From: Candidatus Schneewindia gallinarum
GTDB taxonomy: Bacteria > Bacillota > Clostridia > Oscillospirales > Ruminococcaceae
DNA length: 64,000 nucleotides
Direction: 5' to 3'
NCBI GenBank assembly: GCA_904420175.1
Contig: CAJFUF010000002.1
Location: 27,892 to 91,891, forward strand
Under the pieces are notes generated by a model. The model searched no databases. It was not told the DNA's origin and saw only the letters and a program-made list of their open reading frames with translations. Both the position numbers and the translations under genes were made by a program. Of the stretch, positions 33,726 through 42,131 are shown in pieces; position 1 is the first letter of the stretch; each line of letters begins with the position of its first letter.

Positions 33726-34763
33726 ATGAAGCCTGTTATCAATATGCTTTCTACTGCGGACAAGGTGTCCGGGCAGGGCGTCGGCGCCGCCTATCTTGAG
33801 CAGGTCGCCCTTGTAAAGGAGCGGCTGAAGGACAAATATACCGTAACGGTAAACGCCCATGGCTATGCCGACATCACCCACTACCATACCATTAACCCTA
33901 CCTTCTACCTGCGGGCCAAATTTGCCCGCGGCAGAACCAAAAATGTGGGATATGTCCATTTCCTGCCCGAAACCGTCCAGGACAGCCTGCAAATGCCCGG
34001 CTTTGCAAAAAACGTGTTTTACAAATACATGCTGTCCTTCTACCGCAGTATGGACCGCCTGGTTGTTGTCAACCCCTATTTCATCGAGCGGCTGGCGGCT
34101 TACGGCGTGAAGGAGGATCGGGTCACCTACATTCCGAACTTCGTCTCGGAGGAGCAGTTCTATAAAGTCAGCCCACAGGAAAAGGCGGCGCTGCGCAAGC
34201 AGTACGGCATAAAAGAGGATGCCTTCGTGGTGCTGGGCGTCGGCCAGATGCAGACAAGAAAGGGCATTTTCGACTTTTTTGATATCACGGAAAGCAGGCC
34301 GGACATCACCTTTGTGTGGGCCGGCGGCTTCTCCTTCGGTAAAATGACTGCCGGATACGAGCAGATCAGAAAGCGGCTGGAACACAAGCCGGAAAACCTG
34401 GTGCTGCCCGGCATTGTGGATCGCAGCAAAATGAACGAAGTCTACAACCTGGCGGATGTGATGTTCCTGCCCTCCTTTGAGGAGCTGTTCCCCATGAGTG
34501 TGCTGGAATCCATGAACTGCCGGCTGCCGATTTTGCTTCGTGACATCGACCTGTATAAAAATATTTTGTTTGATTACTATCAGAAAGCGACGGATGTGCA
34601 GGGCTTTACCGACATCATCGACCGGCTGAAAAGCGATCCCGCCTTTTATGAAAAGGCGGCGGACGACGCATGGCGCGGCCATGTGTTTTATTCCAAGGAT
34701 CATGTCGCCTCCATGTGGGAGGAGCTGTACGACGACGTGCTCCGTTCTTGCAACCGGGAGTAG
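33726..34763 (+). CDS. Glycosyltransferase family 4 (glycolipid type)
   Basis: The protein (345 aa) has a GT-B fold. The N-terminus contains GQGVGAAYLEQV, the linker VVNPYFIERLAAYGV and the donor domain GVGQMQTRKGIFDF, with an E-x7-E motif in FEELFPMSVLESM (~260-272). This arrangement resembles diacylglycerol glucosyltransferases of Firmicutes and mollicutes. TGGAGG precedes the ATG at 33726. The next gene, six bases on, is a flippase-like membrane protein, a pairing common in Gram-positive glycolipid and lipoteichoic acid anchor loci. Confidence 0.85.
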   Translation: MKPVINMLSTADKVSGQGVGAAYLEQVALVKERLKDKYTVTVNAHGYADITHYHTINPTFYLRAKFARGRTKNVGYVHFLPETVQDSLQMPGFAKNVFYKYMLSFYRSMDRLVVVNPYFIERLAAYGVKEDRVTYIPNFVSEEQFYKVSPQEKAALRKQYGIKEDAFVVLGVGQMQTRKGIFDFFDITESRPDITFVWAGGFSFGKMTAGYEQIRKRLEHKPENLVLPGIVDRSKMNEVYNLADVMFLPSFEELFPMSVLESMNCRLPILLRDIDLYKNILFDYYQKATDVQGFTDIIDRLKSDPAFYEKAADDAWRGHVFYSKDHVASMWEELYDDVLRSCNRE

Positions 34764-34769
34764 GCTTTT

Positions 34770-35807
34770 ATGGGGAAGAAATTCAATTACATTTTTATCG
34801 GCCTGTGCTGTGTAATTATGCTGGTGTATGTGTTTGGCTTTACCGACTGGGCCGGTTTTGCAGAGATGGTCAATTCCGTCTCCCCGTTCTGGCTGGTGGC
34901 ATCCGTGCTGTGCATGGTCGGCTACTGGGCGCTGGAGTCCTTAATCCTGCACCGCTTTATCAACAAGCTGTGCCCCGGCCAGCCGCTAAAGCTTTCCATC
35001 CACGTTTCCATGATTGGGCAGTTTTTTAACTGCGTTACGCCCTCCGCCTCCGGCGGGCAGCCGGTGCAGGCCTACTACATGATTAAAAGCGGTCTGCCGG
35101 GCTCTAAGTCCACTTCGGCGCTGATCTCCAAATTCATGGTCTACCAGTGCACGCTGATTGTTTATACCGGCATCCTGTTTATCTTGAAATTCAGCTTTTT
35201 CAAGCAGCAGGTGGATAGCTTCGTCTACCTCGCTATGGTGGGTTTCGCCGTCAACCTGATTGTCATGGGATTCCTCATTTGTATCTCCGTGTTTCAGGCA
35301 CCGACCAAAAAGGTCATCCGTTTTGTGCTGTTCCTTGGTGAAAAGCTTCACATTGTGAAGCACCGGGACATCCTGCTTGGCAAGGTGGACAGCCAGATTG
35401 CCGACTACTCCATCGCCTTCCGGGAGAACTGCAAGGACATTAAAAACCTGCTATTTACCGTCGGACTTTCTGCGGTGCAGCTGACGCTGTACTTCCTTGT
35501 GTCCGTTTGCATCTATCTTGGTTTCGGGCTGCCGGACCCCCAGGTGCTGAACATGCTGGCCGCCCAGTCCTTTGTCCTGATGGTCTCCTCCTTCGTTCCG
35601 CTGCCCGGTGCGTCCGGCGCTTCGGAGGGGACATTCGTTGTGTTTTTCGGCATCTTCTTCACAGGGGCCACCTTAAACGTCGCCATGCTGCTGTGGCGTT
35701 TTGTTACCTTCTACTTGACGCTGCTGGTCGGTTTCCTGTTTACCACGCGCGCGGGCGTCATCGGCAAAAAATCCGAGCCTGCAGATCACTCGGACAATCT
35801 CGACTAA
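34770..35807 (+). CDS. Lysylphosphatidylglycerol synthase TM-region / flippase-like protein
   Basis: This polytopic membrane protein (345 aa) has about eight helices and belongs to the LPG_synthase_TM (UPF0104) family, the flippase half of MprF without its transferase domain. Typical features are FFNCVTPSASGGQPVQAYYM (~86-105) and FVPLPGASGASEGTFVVFF (~272-290). It likely moves or handles a glycolipid made by the upstream GT4. The C-terminal tail is short and charged. Confidence 0.87.
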   Translation: MGKKFNYIFIGLCCVIMLVYVFGFTDWAGFAEMVNSVSPFWLVASVLCMVGYWALESLILHRFINKLCPGQPLKLSIHVSMIGQFFNCVTPSASGGQPVQAYYMIKSGLPGSKSTSALISKFMVYQCTLIVYTGILFILKFSFFKQQVDSFVYLAMVGFAVNLIVMGFLICISVFQAPTKKVIRFVLFLGEKLHIVKHRDILLGKVDSQIADYSIAFRENCKDIKNLLFTVGLSAVQLTLYFLVSVCIYLGFGLPDPQVLNMLAAQSFVLMVSSFVPLPGASGASEGTFVVFFGIFFTGATLNVAMLLWRFVTFYLTLLVGFLFTTRAGVIGKKSEPADHSDNLD

Positions 35808-35815
35808 AAACGAAT

Positions 35816-35846
35816 AAAAAAGCCCGGCCGCTGGCCGGGCTTTTTT
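35816..35846. terminator. Bidirectional intrinsic terminator
   Basis: AAAAAAGCCCGGCC and its complement form a 14-bp stem with T runs on both sides between convergent genes. Confidence 0.9.
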
Positions 35847-36222
35847 ATTCATTAAAATACTTGCGCAGGACTTCCTCGTAGGACAGCTTAATTTCAGCCT
35901 TTTCCTCTTCTCCTTTGGCGGAGGGCTCTTCCGGCGTCCTGGCCGGCTCTGCCGGGGGTTCCCGGTGCGTCTCCGCCTGCTGCGGTGCCGGCTGCTTAAA
36001 GTGATCTGTTACCGGCTCCGCCTGCTCAGGTACAGGCTGTTCGGGTGGGGCCAGCAAATCCACTGTGCCGGCAGGCTGCTTCTGCACCACTTTTTTCTCC
36101 GGCTGCTCCTTCGTTCCATTCTTGACCCGCAGGATAAGATACACAGCGAAAAAAATGATGGCAAGAATGGCCGAGGAGGCCGCGACCAACAGGGATACCG
36201 TAGAAATTAAGTGCTGCTGCAT
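35845..36222 (-). CDS. Single-pass membrane protein with Pro/Glu-rich tail, unknown
   Basis: The protein (125 aa) has one N-terminal membrane helix (~8-31) and a long low-complexity tail rich in Pro, Glu and Gln (PPEQPVPEQAEP, then PAEPARTPEEP), ending in a short helix SYEEVLRKYFNE. The tail is probably disordered and cytoplasmic or wall-spanning, and the terminal helix could be a docking peptide. I recognise no family. It is monocistronic, with TTATAAAAAAGGACGG upstream. Confidence 0.65.
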   Translation of the reverse strand: MQQHLISTVSLLVAASSAILAIIFFAVYLILRVKNGTKEQPEKKVVQKQPAGTVDLLAPPEQPVPEQAEPVTDHFKQPAPQQAETHREPPAEPARTPEEPSAKGEEEKAEIKLSYEEVLRKYFNE

Positions 36223-36332
36223 GATGCTGAACCGTCCTTTTTTATAAAGTAAGGACCGTTTTCAAGCGGCCCCTTCCGACGCAAAGCGACATTTCCCGCC
36301 TATTATACCACAAACAGCACCCGGAAGGAAGC

Positions 36333-37091
36333 CTAAAATCTGGATAGGAACGCCTCAATCCGCTCATTGCCGGACCCGCTGAAAATCGCCTCCGGCCGGT
36401 CGTCCGCCACAATCACGCCGTCGTCCATGAAAATGACGCGGTCCGCCACCTCCCTGGCAAAGGCCATTTCGTGGGTGACCACCATCATGGTCATCCCCTC
36501 ATCCGCAAGGCCACGGATGACTTTGAGCACCTCCCCCGTCAGCTCCGGATCAAGGGCGGAGGTGGGCTCGTCAAACAGCAGCAGCGCAGGACTCAGCGCC
36601 ATGGCGCGGGCGATGGACACCCGCTGCTGCTGCCCGCCGGACAGCTGGTAGGGGTAAGCCCCCTCCTTGTCGGCCAGGTTCATCTTTTCCAGCAGGCGAC
36701 GGGCGATCTCCTCCGCCTCCTGCCTGCTTTTCCCCTGTACGTCCATGGGCGCCTTAATGATGTTTTTCAGCACATTGTAGTGGGGAAACAGGTTAAAGCT
36801 CTGGAAAACCAGGCCCATTTTCAGCAGCAGTTCATGCCGTTTCTGCTTGTCCACATAGACGCTGCCGTCCGGGCTGTCTTCACACAGCACCTCCCCGCAG
36901 ATTTTGATGCTGCCCCGCGTCGCCCGCTCCAGCTGGGTGACGCAGCGCAACAGGGTGGTTTTGCCGGACCCGGAAGGGCCGATGACCGCCACCACTTCCC
37001 CCTCATCAATTTTAAGGGAGACGCCCCGCAGGACCTCCAACTCCTTAAAATTTTTATAAAGGCCGTTTACTTCCAACATGGTATTCATCAC
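36333..37091 (-). CDS. Polar amino acid ABC transporter ATP-binding protein
   Basis: This ATPase (252 aa) has Walker [10 protein letters not shown], signature [15 protein letters not shown], Walker [13 protein letters not shown] and the H-loop VVTHEM followed by [14 protein letters not shown], the hallmark of the HisP/GlnQ subfamily. It is the last gene of a transporter unit (binding protein, permease, ATPase). An ATG one codon downstream of the first (MM) is also possible. Confidence 0.95.
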   Translation of the reverse strand: MMNTMLEVNGLYKNFKELEVLRGVSLKIDEGEVVAVIGPSGSGKTTLLRCVTQLERATRGSIKICGEVLCEDSPDGSVYVDKQKRHELLLKMGLVFQSFNLFPHYNVLKNIIKAPMDVQGKSRQEAEEIARRLLEKMNLADKEGAYPYQLSGGQQQRVSIARAMALSPALLLFDEPTSALDPELTGEVLKVIRGLADEGMTMMVVTHEMAFAREVADRVIFMDDGVIVADDRPEAIFSGSGNERIEAFLSRF

Positions 37092-37103
37092 AGCACCCCC
37101 CCT

Positions 37104-37748
37104 TTAACGGTAGTAGTCAAGCTTGCGCTCCGCCAGATGGAACAGCTGCTCCACAATGGCGTTGAATGCAAAATAGAAAATACCCGCTATGTACAAGGGC
37201 GTCAGATCAAAGTTACGCATGGCGTTGTTTTGCGCCACGGTGAACATTTCCACAATGGACAGGGTGGAGGCCAGCGCCGTATCCTTGACAAGGGTCATAA
37301 ACTCACTGCTCATGGGGGGGAGGATTCGCTTGACCACCTGGGGCAGGATGATGCTTTTATTGGTCACCCACTTACTGAGGCCCAAAACCTTGGCCGCCTC
37401 ATACTGACCGCGGGGGATGGACTCAATCCCGCTGCGGAAAATTTCCGAAAAGTAAGCGGCATAGTTCAGAATAAACGCCACAATGGCCGCCGTCATACGG
37501 TCCCACGTAAAGCCCACGATATTAAACGGGGCAATGTACACCACAATCAGCTGCAGCATCAGCGGCGTGCCGCGGATAATCAGGTTATAAATACGGATAA
37601 TACCGCTGAGAATCCTGTTTTTGGACATGCGCCCAAGGGCCAGCAGCAGGCCCAGCGGCAGGGAAAACACCAGGGTAACCGCAAACAGCCAAAGGGTGTT
37701 GCCCATGCCGCCCATCAGCTGCATGAACAGTTTCATGAATGATTCCAT
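37104..37748 (-). CDS. Polar amino acid ABC transporter permease
   Basis: The permease (214 aa) carries the HisM/GlnP-type pattern. There are about five helices, an N-terminal GGMGNTLWLFAVTLVFS segment, and the ATPase-contact motif EAAKVLGLSKWVTNKSIILP (~136-155). It should import an amino acid from the binding protein upstream. Confidence 0.95.
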   Translation of the reverse strand: MESFMKLFMQLMGGMGNTLWLFAVTLVFSLPLGLLLALGRMSKNRILSGIIRIYNLIIRGTPLMLQLIVVYIAPFNIVGFTWDRMTAAIVAFILNYAAYFSEIFRSGIESIPRGQYEAAKVLGLSKWVTNKSIILPQVVKRILPPMSSEFMTLVKDTALASTLSIVEMFTVAQNNAMRNFDLTPLYIAGIFYFAFNAIVEQLFHLAERKLDYYR

Positions 37749-37774
37749 AGCCTTTACCTCTTCCTGACAGAACA

Positions 37775-37807
37775 GTTAGCATACCCCCAAAGCAGGGGTA
37801 TGCTAAC
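37775..37807 (-). other. Intercistronic hairpin between binding protein and permease
   Basis: GTTAGCATACCCC and its complement form a 13-bp stem with a short loop and no T run. In binding-protein transporter operons such a hairpin often protects the upstream message and keeps the binding protein in excess; that role is inferred here. Confidence 0.7.
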
Positions 37808-37845
37808 CGCTGTTTTCATCTGTACTGTGTTTTTATAAACCAGGA

Positions 37846-38658
37846 CTACTCAATGCTGATGATGTCCTCGCCGAACCATTTTTCAGAGATTTCCGTAAGG
37901 GTTCCGTCCTGCTCCAGCTTGACCAGCGCGTCGTCAATGGCGTTCTTCAGCGCCTCTTCGCCCTTTCTCAGGCCGACGCCGTATTTGTCGCTGTCGTCCA
38001 GCACCTCGTCCAGGACCTTGCAGTCCTCGCCGCTGGTCGTCAGATAGTAGCGGCCCACCGCCTCGTCCACCAGCACTGCGTCAACGCCGCCGATTTTCAG
38101 ATCCTGAAACGCCATGTTGTAATCCTTAAACTCAACAATATTGCTTAAGCTGTCCTTAAACTCTGCATTGTTGTCCAGCGCTGTGGTGGCTGCGTCGTTT
38201 CCACCCTGCGTGCCCAGCACCTTGCCGGCCATATCACTTAAGGAGTTGATGCCGGAGTCGGACTTTGTGATGATGACCAGCCGGTTTTTCATGTAGGACT
38301 TGGTCATGGTCAGCTTCTCCAGACGGGCCGGGGTGATGGACAGGCCGTTCCACAGGCAGTCCACATTTTTGGAGTTCAGCTCCGTCTCATTACTTGCCCA
38401 GTCCACCGGCTGCAGAACCAGTTCCACGCCCAGTTCCTCAGCGACAGCCTTCGCCACGTCAATGTCGAAGCCGACGATTTCACCGTTCTCATCCGTAAAG
38501 CCCATGGGGGGGAACGCATCGTCCAGGCCCAGAATCAGCGTGCCCTTATCCTTGATGTACTGCAGGCTGTTATCCTCGCCGCTGCCGCTGCCGCCGCAGC
38601 CGGCCAGCATGCCCGCCACCAGCAGGGCCGCCAAAAGAATTGCCAATAATTTTTTCAT
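37846..38658 (-). CDS. Amino acid ABC transporter substrate-binding lipoprotein
   Basis: This extracellular binding protein (270 aa) has a signal peptide ending in the lipobox VAGMLAGC and a short Gly/Ser linker. The bacterial extracellular solute-binding family 3 domain follows, with GFDIDVAKAVAEELG, NSKNVDCLWNGLSITP and KSYMKN. Family 3 proteins bind polar amino acids such as cystine, glutamine or arginine; the sequence does not settle which. GGAGGGAAGG precedes the ATG. A perfect palindrome covers the promoter. Confidence 0.93.
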   Translation of the reverse strand: MKKLLAILLAALLVAGMLAGCGGSGSGEDNSLQYIKDKGTLILGLDDAFPPMGFTDENGEIVGFDIDVAKAVAEELGVELVLQPVDWASNETELNSKNVDCLWNGLSITPARLEKLTMTKSYMKNRLVIITKSDSGINSLSDMAGKVLGTQGGNDAATTALDNNAEFKDSLSNIVEFKDYNMAFQDLKIGGVDAVLVDEAVGRYYLTTSGEDCKVLDEVLDDSDKYGVGLRKGEEALKNAIDDALVKLEQDGTLTEISEKWFGEDIISIE

Positions 38659-38683
38659 TATTCCTTCCCTCCTGAGAAAGTGT

Positions 38684-38726
38684 TTTACTGTGCTATCATA
38701 TTAGCACAGTAAAGTACAATTCACAA
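38684..38726 (-). promoter_or_regulatory. Promoter with palindromic operator for the amino acid ABC unit
   Basis: On the minus strand TTGTGA (38726-38721) and TAATAT (38703-38698) are 17 bases apart. A perfect inverted repeat, TTTACTGTGCTA with TAGCACAGTAAA around a 6-bp centre (38684-38713), lies directly on the -10 and start site. A repressor dimer bound there would block RNA polymerase. No regulator gene is adjacent. Confidence 0.8.
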
Positions 38727-38838
38727 GCACAATTTACTCTTTTTTCACAAAACCAGCATATTAACCAACCGGCTCTGTATTATTAGACAGATAAATTAGC
38801 GAAAACGCTGTTTTCTGTTCGTCTGTCAGAGACAATTG

Positions 38839-39948
38839 TTACTGTTTTTGTGCCATAAACTTTAAATACGCATTGATAAACCCATCCAGCTCCCCGTCCA
38901 TGACGGCGTTGATGTTGCCCATCTCATACCCGGTGCGGTGATCCTTCACAAGGGTATAGGGCATGAACACATAGGAGCGGATTTGTGAACCCCACGCGAT
39001 GTCCTTCTGCTCGCCCTTGATGTCCTCAATCCTGTCGAGATGCTCCCGCTCCTTAATTTCCAGCAGCTTGGATTTGAGCATTTTCAGCGCAACTTCCTTA
39101 TTCTGGTGCTGGCTGCGCTCGTTCTGGCAGGCGGTGACAATGCCGGTGGGCAGATGGGTGATACGCACGGCAGAATCCGTCTTGTTGACGTGCTGCCCGC
39201 CTGCGCCGCCGGAGCGGTAGGTATCGATTTTCAAGTCCTCGTCCCTGATTTCAATGTCGTTGTCGTCCGCGATTTCCGGGATAACCTCCAGCGAGGCAAA
39301 GGAGGTGTGCCGCCGGCCGGAGGCGTCAAAGGGGGACACGCGCACCAGCCGGTGCACCCCCGCCTCCGACTTCAGCAAGCCGTAGGCATTCTCCCCCTCT
39401 ATCAGGATGGAGGCGCTTTTAATGCCCGCCTCCTCCCCGTCGAGATAGTCCAGCACCTTCAGCTTGAAGCCGTGGCGGGCGGCATAGCGGGTATACATGC
39501 GGTACAGCATTTCCACCCAGTCCTGCGCCTCTGTCCCGCCTGCGCCGGCATGGAACGTCAGCACCGCATTGTTGGCGTCATACTCGCCCGAAAGAAGGGT
39601 GGTCATGCGCAGGGTGGCCAGCTCGCCTTCCACCTGCTGCGCCAGTTCCCTGCACTCCTCATACAGGGAGGCGTCGTCCTCCTCCACGGCAATTTCCACC
39701 ATGGTGACTGCGTCGTCATAATTCTGCGTAAGCTTTGTATAGGACGCAATTTTCCCTTTTAGGGAGTTTAGCTCCTTCAATGTTTTTTGGGATGCGGCCG
39801 CGTCGTCCCAGAAGCCGGGCGCAGCTGTTTTCTCCTCCAGTGCGGCAGCCGCCTTTGTGATTTCCTTGATATTCAGCGCCTCTCCCAGATCGTCCACCTC
39901 CGGCTTCAGGGTGGAGAGGTGCTGCTTCAGTTCATCCAATTCCAGCAT
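38839..39948 (-). CDS. prfB: Peptide chain release factor 2
   Basis: RF2 (369 aa) ends translation at UGA and UAA. The stop-codon tripeptide SPF (in VSPFDASG) and the peptidyl-tRNA hydrolysis motif GGAGGQHVNKTDSAVR are both present. The entire protein is encoded in one frame from ATG at 39948, so the programmed +1 frameshift that regulates prfB in many bacteria is absent here. It has its own promoter and is divergent from the zinc-finger gene. Confidence 0.96.
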   Translation of the reverse strand: MLELDELKQHLSTLKPEVDDLGEALNIKEITKAAAALEEKTAAPGFWDDAAASQKTLKELNSLKGKIASYTKLTQNYDDAVTMVEIAVEEDDASLYEECRELAQQVEGELATLRMTTLLSGEYDANNAVLTFHAGAGGTEAQDWVEMLYRMYTRYAARHGFKLKVLDYLDGEEAGIKSASILIEGENAYGLLKSEAGVHRLVRVSPFDASGRRHTSFASLEVIPEIADDNDIEIRDEDLKIDTYRSGGAGGQHVNKTDSAVRITHLPTGIVTACQNERSQHQNKEVALKMLKSKLLEIKEREHLDRIEDIKGEQKDIAWGSQIRSYVFMPYTLVKDHRTGYEMGNINAVMDGELDGFINAYLKFMAQKQ

Positions 39949-39978
39949 GGTTCTTCCTCCGTCTTTCGTCTATGTATG

Positions 39979-40007
39979 ATTATAAATGGAAACCGCACGG
40001 TTGTAAA
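39979..40007 (-). promoter_or_regulatory. Promoter for prfB
   Basis: On the minus strand TTTACA (40007-40002), 17 bases, TATAAT (39984-39979). Confidence 0.8.
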
Positions 40008-40020
40008 GTACGGAATATAC

Positions 40021-40049
40021 TTTTCAAACCGGGCGGAATAAGGTATAAT
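40021..40049 (+). promoter_or_regulatory. Promoter for the zinc-finger/galU unit
   Basis: TTTTCA (40021-40026), 17 bases, TATAAT (40044-40049). It is followed by a GC-rich 170-nt leader (40050-40219) in which I see no conserved motif or supported gene. Confidence 0.6.
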
Positions 40050-40219
40050 ATGCACAGACTCAAGGCGGTTTTCCCGGCTTGGTCCGCCGGGGGCGCCGGC
40101 TGTAATCCCGCGCACGGCCGCGGCTTTGTCCGGTTTCCCTTACCGGCCCTTTATCAAAAAACTTTGCCCGGACGCGGCGCTAAGGCGGATGCTGTCCGGG
40201 CTGAAAGGGAGGCCTTACC

Positions 40220-40423
40220 ATCAGCAAGCAAATCTGTCCTGTCTGTGGGCAGGAAATTACCGACATGGCAGACCGGGTGGTGTGTCCCGAGTGCGGCGCA
40301 CCCCATCACCGGGAATGCTACAACAAAAATGGGGGCTGCGCGTTTACGGCACAGCACGGTCCAGGCTTCCGTTACAACGCCGGCCCGGAGCAGACCTCCG
40401 AGCCGGGCGGACAGGAGCAGTAG
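40220..40423 (+). CDS. RING-finger-like zinc domain, N-terminal part, apparent AUC start, ends at in-frame amber
   Basis: From an ATC at 40220 the frame reads ISKQICPVCGQEITD, then RVVCPECGAPHHRECYNKN and GCAF, a cross-braced C-x2-C...C-x2-C-x3-H-x2-C pattern of prokaryotic RING-finger proteins. AAAGGGAGG lies 7 nt before the ATC, and the nearest in-frame stop (TGA, 40202) leaves no ATG, GTG or TTG, so AUC is the only plausibly positioned start. The frame ends at TAG (40421-40423) after 67 codons. The same frame continues beyond TAG with a second zinc ribbon and a membrane domain, so this is probably the N-terminal half of one interrupted protein. Confidence 0.5.
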   Translation: MSKQICPVCGQEITDMADRVVCPECGAPHHRECYNKNGGCAFTAQHGPGFRYNAGPEQTSEPGGQEQ

Positions 40424-41161
40424 CGCGCACAGGGCGCAGCTTTCCCCTGCCGGGTCTGCGGCGCGCCGGTCCCTTCGGACAGCCTGTTCTGTCCGCGGTG
40501 CGGCTCACCCACCAACGCGCAGGTGTTCCATTCTGAAAGCGGCACCCCCTTTGGGGCCAGTCCCTTCGGGCAGCGCGTAGGCGCCGCCATCGACCCGCAT
40601 AAGGAATTGGAGGACGGCGTCACGGTGGAGGAGGCGGCTGCCTACGTCAAAACCAGCCAGACGTATTACCTGCCGAAATTTGTGGCGTTCAGCGAAACGA
40701 AAAACAAGCTGTCCTTTTCCCTGGCCGGCTTTTTCTTCCCTTCGCTGTATTTCTTCTACCGCAAAATGTGGGCCACCGGGGTGCTTGTCTACCTCGGCTA
40801 CCTGCTGTTAAACCTGCACCTGTTTGCAGGCGTTATCTCCGCCTATATTACAGAGATGCAGCTGGGCGCAGTGCCTGCATTTCTTGAAAAACTTGCCAAC
40901 CCCAGCCAGGCGGTCTATCTGACCATGTCCCTTCTGCTGCTGGCGCTGTGCATTGTGTGCGGCCTGTTTGCAAACTACTGGTATTATCGGCATGTGCTGC
41001 GTGCCGTTAAAAGGGAAAAGATGGACACCACCTCCCCCTTTCCTGTTGTGACCCGCCTGCAAAGCAAGGGCGGCGCCACAGTTGCCCCAGTGATTATTAT
41101 CATGTTCGGTTTTTCTTTCCTGTTAAGCGCCCTGACGCTGGTTCTAAGCCAGTTCCTATAA
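40424..41161 (+). CDS. Zinc-ribbon plus DUF2628-like membrane protein, C-terminal part of the interrupted gene
   Basis: Immediately after the amber codon the same frame encodes a good zinc ribbon (CRVCGAP...CPRCG), an EELEDGVTVEEA-like segment read as KELEDGVTVEEAAAYV, and three or four membrane helices (~AGFFFPSLYFFYRKMWATG and onward). This matches DUF2628-type proteins that join zinc ribbons to a membrane domain. The first conventional start codon is GTG at 40525-40523, which has no ribosome site and would remove the zinc ribbon. Whole-protein coding sense is kept on both sides of the TAG, consistent with a recent CAG-to-TAG change or read-through. galU follows 21 bp later. Confidence 0.65.
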   Translation, partial: RAQGAAFPCRVCGAPVPSDSLFCPRCGSPTNAQVFHSESGTPFGASPFGQRVGAAIDPHKELEDGVTVEEAAAYVKTSQTYYLPKFVAFSETKNKLSFSLAGFFFPSLYFFYRKMWATGVLVYLGYLLLNLHLFAGVISAYITEMQLGAVPAFLEKLANPSQAVYLTMSLLLLALCIVCGLFANYWYYRHVLRAVKREKMDTTSPFPVVTRLQSKGGATVAPVIIIMFGFSFLLSALTLVLSQFL

Positions 41162-41182
41162 AAGAAAAGGAGTTTTGAGCAC

Positions 41183-42055
41183 ATGACAAAGGTAAAAAAG
41201 GCCGTTATTCCCGCTGCCGGTTTCGGCACAAGGGTTCTGCCCGCTTCCAAGGCGGTGCCGAAGGAGATGCTTCCCATTGTGGATAAGCCCGCCATTCAGT
41301 ACATTGTGGAGGAGGCGGTTGCCAGCGGGATTGAGGACATTCTCATTATCACCGACCGCGGCAAGGAGGCTATGGAAAACCACTTTGACCGTGCCCCCGA
41401 GCTGGAGGAAAAGCTGCTAAAATCCGGCAAGCGCGAGCTGTACGACGAGGTTGTGCGCATTGCAGATTTGGCCAACATCACCTTTATCCGCCAGAAGGAG
41501 ATTAAGGGCCTTGGCCACGCCATTTTCCGCGCCAGATCCTTTGTCGGAAACGAACCGTTCGCCGTGCTGTTCGGGGACGATGTCATCATGGGCGACGACC
41601 CGGTATGCGGCCAGCTGATTCGCGCCTACGAGCAGGAGGGCCTCAACGTGCTGGGTATTAAAGAGGTGCCGAAGGCCGATATCTCCAAATACTCCTCCCT
41701 CGATGTAACGCCGGTGCGGGACAATCTGTACCGGGTTACCGACATGGTGGAAAAGCCCGCCCCCGGGCAGGAGAAGTCCCTGTTCTCCATTTTGGGGCGG
41801 TGCGTACTGACCCCGGACGTGTTCGCCATTCTCGAAAACCTCGGCCCCGGGGCGGGCGGGGAAATCCAGCTGACGGACGCACTGAAGGTGCTGGCCCGAA
41901 AAGGGAAAATGCTGGGCGTGGACTTTGTCGGCAAGCGGTATGACATGGGGAACAAGCTGGGAATCCTGTCCGCCATCTGCGAGACGGCGCTGCGTCACCC
42001 GGAGACAGCGCAGGAATTCCGGGTTTACCTGAAAGACCTGGTAAAAAGCCTGTAG
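41183..42055 (+). CDS. galU: UTP--glucose-1-phosphate uridylyltransferase
   Basis: GalU (290 aa) makes UDP-glucose for glycolipids and wall polymers. The nucleotide site AVIPAAGFGTRVLPASKAVPKEMLP is recognisable (begins near residue 7), as are ITDRGKEAMENHFD, FGDDVIMGDDP and VGKRYDMGNKLG. Its product could supply the GT4 transferase at 33726. AAAAGGAG precedes the ATG. It may be co-transcribed with the interrupted zinc-finger gene. Confidence 0.96.
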   Translation: MTKVKKAVIPAAGFGTRVLPASKAVPKEMLPIVDKPAIQYIVEEAVASGIEDILIITDRGKEAMENHFDRAPELEEKLLKSGKRELYDEVVRIADLANITFIRQKEIKGLGHAIFRARSFVGNEPFAVLFGDDVIMGDDPVCGQLIRAYEQEGLNVLGIKEVPKADISKYSSLDVTPVRDNLYRVTDMVEKPAPGQEKSLFSILGRCVLTPDVFAILENLGPGAGGEIQLTDALKVLARKGKMLGVDFVGKRYDMGNKLGILSAICETALRHPETAQEFRVYLKDLVKSL

Positions 42056-42080
42056 CAAAAGGCCAACGCATGGATTTTGC

Positions 42081-42109
42081 TTGACTTTTTTGGGGCTGTC
42101 CTGTATAAT
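42081..42109 (+). promoter_or_regulatory. Promoter for rpsF-ssb-rpsR
   Basis: TTGACT (42081-42086), 17 bases, TATAAT (42104-42109). Confidence 0.88.
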
Positions 42110-42131
42110 TTAATGGTTCGGAAGAAATTCC

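Noticed and set aside
38839..39948. Programmed frameshift in prfB
   Set aside because: All conserved RF2 parts are in one frame from a normal start, with no internal TGA.
40421..40423. Genome-wide recoding of UAG, for example as pyrrolysine
   Set aside because: TAG ends many well-defined genes here (for example at 10787-10789, 12880-12882 and 17399-17401), so it is an ordinary stop codon in this organism.
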